The notes under the pieces are model-generated. The model was given only the letters and a program-made list of their open reading frames with translations. It was not told the DNA's origin and searched no databases. Below, piece by piece: positions 61,404 through 64,000 of a stretch of DNA of 64,000 nt (its first letter is position 1; each line of letters starts with the position of its first letter). The position numbers were made by a program, and so were the translations under genes. The stretch covers positions 185,488,209-185,552,208 of the forward strand of contig CP136064.1 in assembly GCA_032622095.1 (NCBI GenBank), in the 5' to 3' direction. The DNA is from Siphonodentalium dalli (Eukaryota; Mollusca; Scaphopoda; Gadilida; Siphonodentaliidae).

Positions 61404-62164
61404 GTAATTCGACCCAAGGACTAACATGGGCCCATCAGTTTGCCCGTGCTGCGTGACCTTGACCACTCCCCAGTGCTAGAGTCCTTGGCACGGCGTGATT
61501 GTGACCTGACGCAGGAAGGACAACTCTAAATTCACACAACGTAAACAGCACAACGTCGTCGAACGTAAAACACAGATATTGTCAATGTGCAGGCGATTAA
61601 GAATCGTGTATCTACTTGAATGAAAATACGGCATTTGCCGGCTCCCTCCTAAAATATAGCATTTACAATTTCTGCCAGGCTCCCTCCCAAAATATAGCAT
61701 TTACAATTTCTGATATATACATTTTTGTTACAGCTGATATTCTTAAGTCTATTTTGGATACATTTATATTTTTATGCTATTATTTTCCACACCTCACTTA
61801 GTGCGAAGTCATGTAGAGTTAGGTTTCGGGTAAAAGTTCGCTAAATATCATCATCGTTATGGTCTGGAATCTCATCCAAGTATAAAGTGGAGCGAATCCA
61901 TTGTCTAGCTCTCGAATCAAATCCATTTACCTGAGATGGCTTCCAGAATGGCCGAAATTTTGATTAAAGCCGTGTAACAGATCTTAGCTGTTTCTTGGCT
62001 ACACGTTTGGTTTATTTACATTGAAATTGGTTAACTGGATTCTTTTGAAGCTTGATAATTAATGAGCGTGTGTATATGAGGCGTTGCTATCAAAGAGCAT
62101 TTATCTACTTGAGTGGAAATCAAATCGGGTAAAACTGGCGGATTTCTACTGACGAAATTTGATA

Positions 62165-62730
62165 CATAGGGTCACCTTGACCTTCGAGTGACCTTGAATT
62201 CATATCTCGGGATCCGCTGAGTCGAATTTGGTGGAAACAGGTAGTTTAAGTAAGGCGCTGAGTAATTTCGTCACACCCGGATGCCCGTGCGGCATGACCT
62301 TGACCTTTCAAATGACCTTGAACCCGTATCTCTGTATCCGCTGGGTCAATTTCCACCATTTTTGGGGTGTTGGTGTAGATGGGGATGCCAATACATTTTG
62401 TCCCACCCAGATGCCCGTGCGTTGTGACCTTGACCTTCAAATGACATTGACTGTATCTCGGAATGCGATGGGACGATCGGGATGAAATTTCGTAGGTAGG
62501 GAGAGTTCGGGTAGCCAAACATTTTCAACATCACCTTGACCTTTCAAATGACCTTGAACCCATATCTCGGGATCAGCTGGGCCGATTTCCAACTTTTTTT
62601 TGGGTGTTGGTGTAGATGGGGATGCCAATCAATTTTGTCCCACCCAGCGTGACCTTGACCTTTCAAATGACCTTGAACCTGTATCTCGGTATCCGCTGGG
62701 CCGATTTCCACCATTTTTATGTTTACCCAT
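62165..62730 (+). repeat. tandem array of CCTTGACCTTTCAAATGACC units
   Basis: At least five diverged units of about 110-130 bp contain ccttgacctttcaaatgacc, then tatctcggtatccgctgg, then tttccaccatttttggg. ORFs on both strands here are by-products. Confidence 0.75.
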
Positions 62731-62786
62731 ACCATAGTATGGTAAACATAGTGTCGTTGCCCGGATTGACCACTCGTCGTTCGTCC

Positions 62787-62832
<46 letters not shown>

Positions 62833-63470
62833 CTGTCTGTCTGTCCGTAGACACTTTACGAGTAATGCGATAACTCAAACATTTTCTATCCGATCGAAAC
62901 CAAATTTTGTATATGGGTTTCTCAGCCCAAAATACAGATCGAGTTCGAATTTGGGTTTGATCCGATTTATTTTAAAGGAGTTATGACCCTTTTTTCGAAA
63001 ATAAAATAAATTTAAAAAAAATCCGATGCTCTAACCGAAATATTTTTTTGTCCGATTGTGTTCATATTTGATATGTAGGTTTATGATGACACACCCCTCA
63101 CCTGTATAGTTTTTGGTATTGATTGGTTGATCAGTTTAGAAAATAATTAACCCTTTACACACATGCTATCCAATGCAATAAGTTGAACATATTTCTTCTG
63201 ATCTGCCTCATATTTCTTACCTAGGTTTTTCTTAGCACGTTCTTCATCTGTATGGTTTTTGGTATTGTTTAATTAACCCTTTTCACTCTTATGTTTACTT
63301 AGAATTCACCCGAGCTGCTATGACTCAAAACATTTTTCATCTGATCAACACAAAATTTGGTATATGAATTTATCACCCCTAAATACAGATCGAGTTCGAA
63401 TATGGGTTTGATCCGATATATTTTAACAGAGTTATGACCCTTTATAATTCAAGTAATTACTGCTGGGAAT
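62728..63470 (+). repeat. hairpin-headed repeat (GTTTACCATACTATGGTAAAC)
   Basis: It starts with a palindrome around gtttacccataccatagtat plus ggtaaac, then a gtct tract at about 62784-62850, then taactcaaacattttctatc and aatacagatcgagttcgaat, a segment repeated at about 63380. Non-coding. Confidence 0.6.
62784..62850 (+). repeat. GTCT microsatellite
   Basis: Near-continuous gtct units with a few gtcc interruptions. Confidence 0.95.
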
Positions 63471-63474
63471 TTGA

Positions 63475-64000
63475 AGAGAACATATATCCCACAGCAATGT
63501 GTGTTATTGAAATGAGTTAATTATCACTATGACATTAGATACTACATGCTATAAAGCATGATAGTGGTACCACTGGCTGGCTGGACTTGTTATCATAATT
63601 ATGTCAAACTGTGATTGATTACTCACTCTCTGGTGGAGTTCTGCTTTCTGTGCAATAGAAACAGGTTTATTACATTAGCTATATGCACACACTATATGAC
63701 ACCTATTCTAAAATAATAAATTGGAATAGTCCATTGTTACTTTGTAGTGTTGTTTTACAGACATTGTTCTTTACAAACACTGTTGTCTTATCTTAGACAA
63801 AAATTTATCCACACATTCCTTAGTTCCATAACATGATGTCATTGAAAATGATTTACCCTCTCCACACATCATATGGTTTTGATGCTTTTCATTTAATCAT
63901 TCTCCTATGTTATGTCCAGGTTGATGGTGATCCACTTTTGATTTGCATGGATTTGGGATTAAAATTAAACCATTCCATAGACACATATTATGCGATAGAC
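63475..64000. other. window end, no firm feature
   Basis: AT-rich DNA. An acceptor-like tatgtccag at 63919 precedes a frame open to the window edge, but it is out of phase with exon 23 (see rejected list). Confidence 0.3.

Noticed and set aside
62228-62735. Overlapping ORFs on both strands
   Set aside because: By-products of the CCTTGACC tandem array.
63921-64000. Possible exon 24 after tatgtccag
   Set aside because: Joined in phase to exon 23 it hits TGA after eight codons. The open frame VDGDPLLICMDLGLKLNHSI needs a different phase. It could only work with another exon between.

Overview
The window is animal nuclear DNA. It is AT-rich, carries no bacterial-type genes, and consists almost entirely of introns packed with short inverted-repeat transposons, Helitron-like repeats and tandem repeats. 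Repeat families that begin with hairpins such as AGCTCACCTGAGAC, the frequent tacatgta strings and the long (GTCC/GTCT)n tracts resemble repeats common in bivalve molluscs. I infer a marine invertebrate, probably a mollusc, but cannot name the species.

One protein-coding gene runs left to right across the window. I assembled 23 exons from splice sites (AG before, GT after) and reading phase, from about 926 to 59974. Every junction is phase-compatible, giving about 790 codons with no internal stop. The protein is rich in Glu, Lys, Gln and Leu and looks coiled-coil throughout, with a short proline-rich stretch in exon 10. There is no signal peptide or membrane segment. I do not recognise the family. 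Neither a start codon nor a final stop is convincingly present, so the gene probably continues past both edges. No second gene, tRNA or rRNA is supported.

Layout. 1-13 kb: exons 1-3 with hAT-type MITEs, a hairpin-headed repeat of about 2.2 kb and a 1-kb hAT-like element. 13-20.5 kb: exons 3-7, a TTAA MITE, hairpin elements, a minus-strand SINE and a mariner-like MITE. 20.9-23.0 kb: a minisatellite of about 100 copies of a 21-bp unit in intron 7. 23.5-31 kb: exons 8-11 and several TTAA (piggyBac-like) MITEs. 34.4-38.3 kb: a TTAA MITE split by a 2.8-kb non-autonomous Helitron and by further insertions. 39-48.6 kb: exons 13-18 with a hAT element bounded by a perfect 8-bp target duplication. 48.6-64 kb: exons 18-23, more hairpin-headed repeats, a mariner-like MITE with very long termini, and GTCT microsatellites.

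The main points of interest are these: TTAA MITEs cluster just downstream of 5' splice sites; one palindromic core is shared by TTAA elements with three different ends; the Helitron has an exactly reconstructable empty site; and exon 3 has two competing reading frames.
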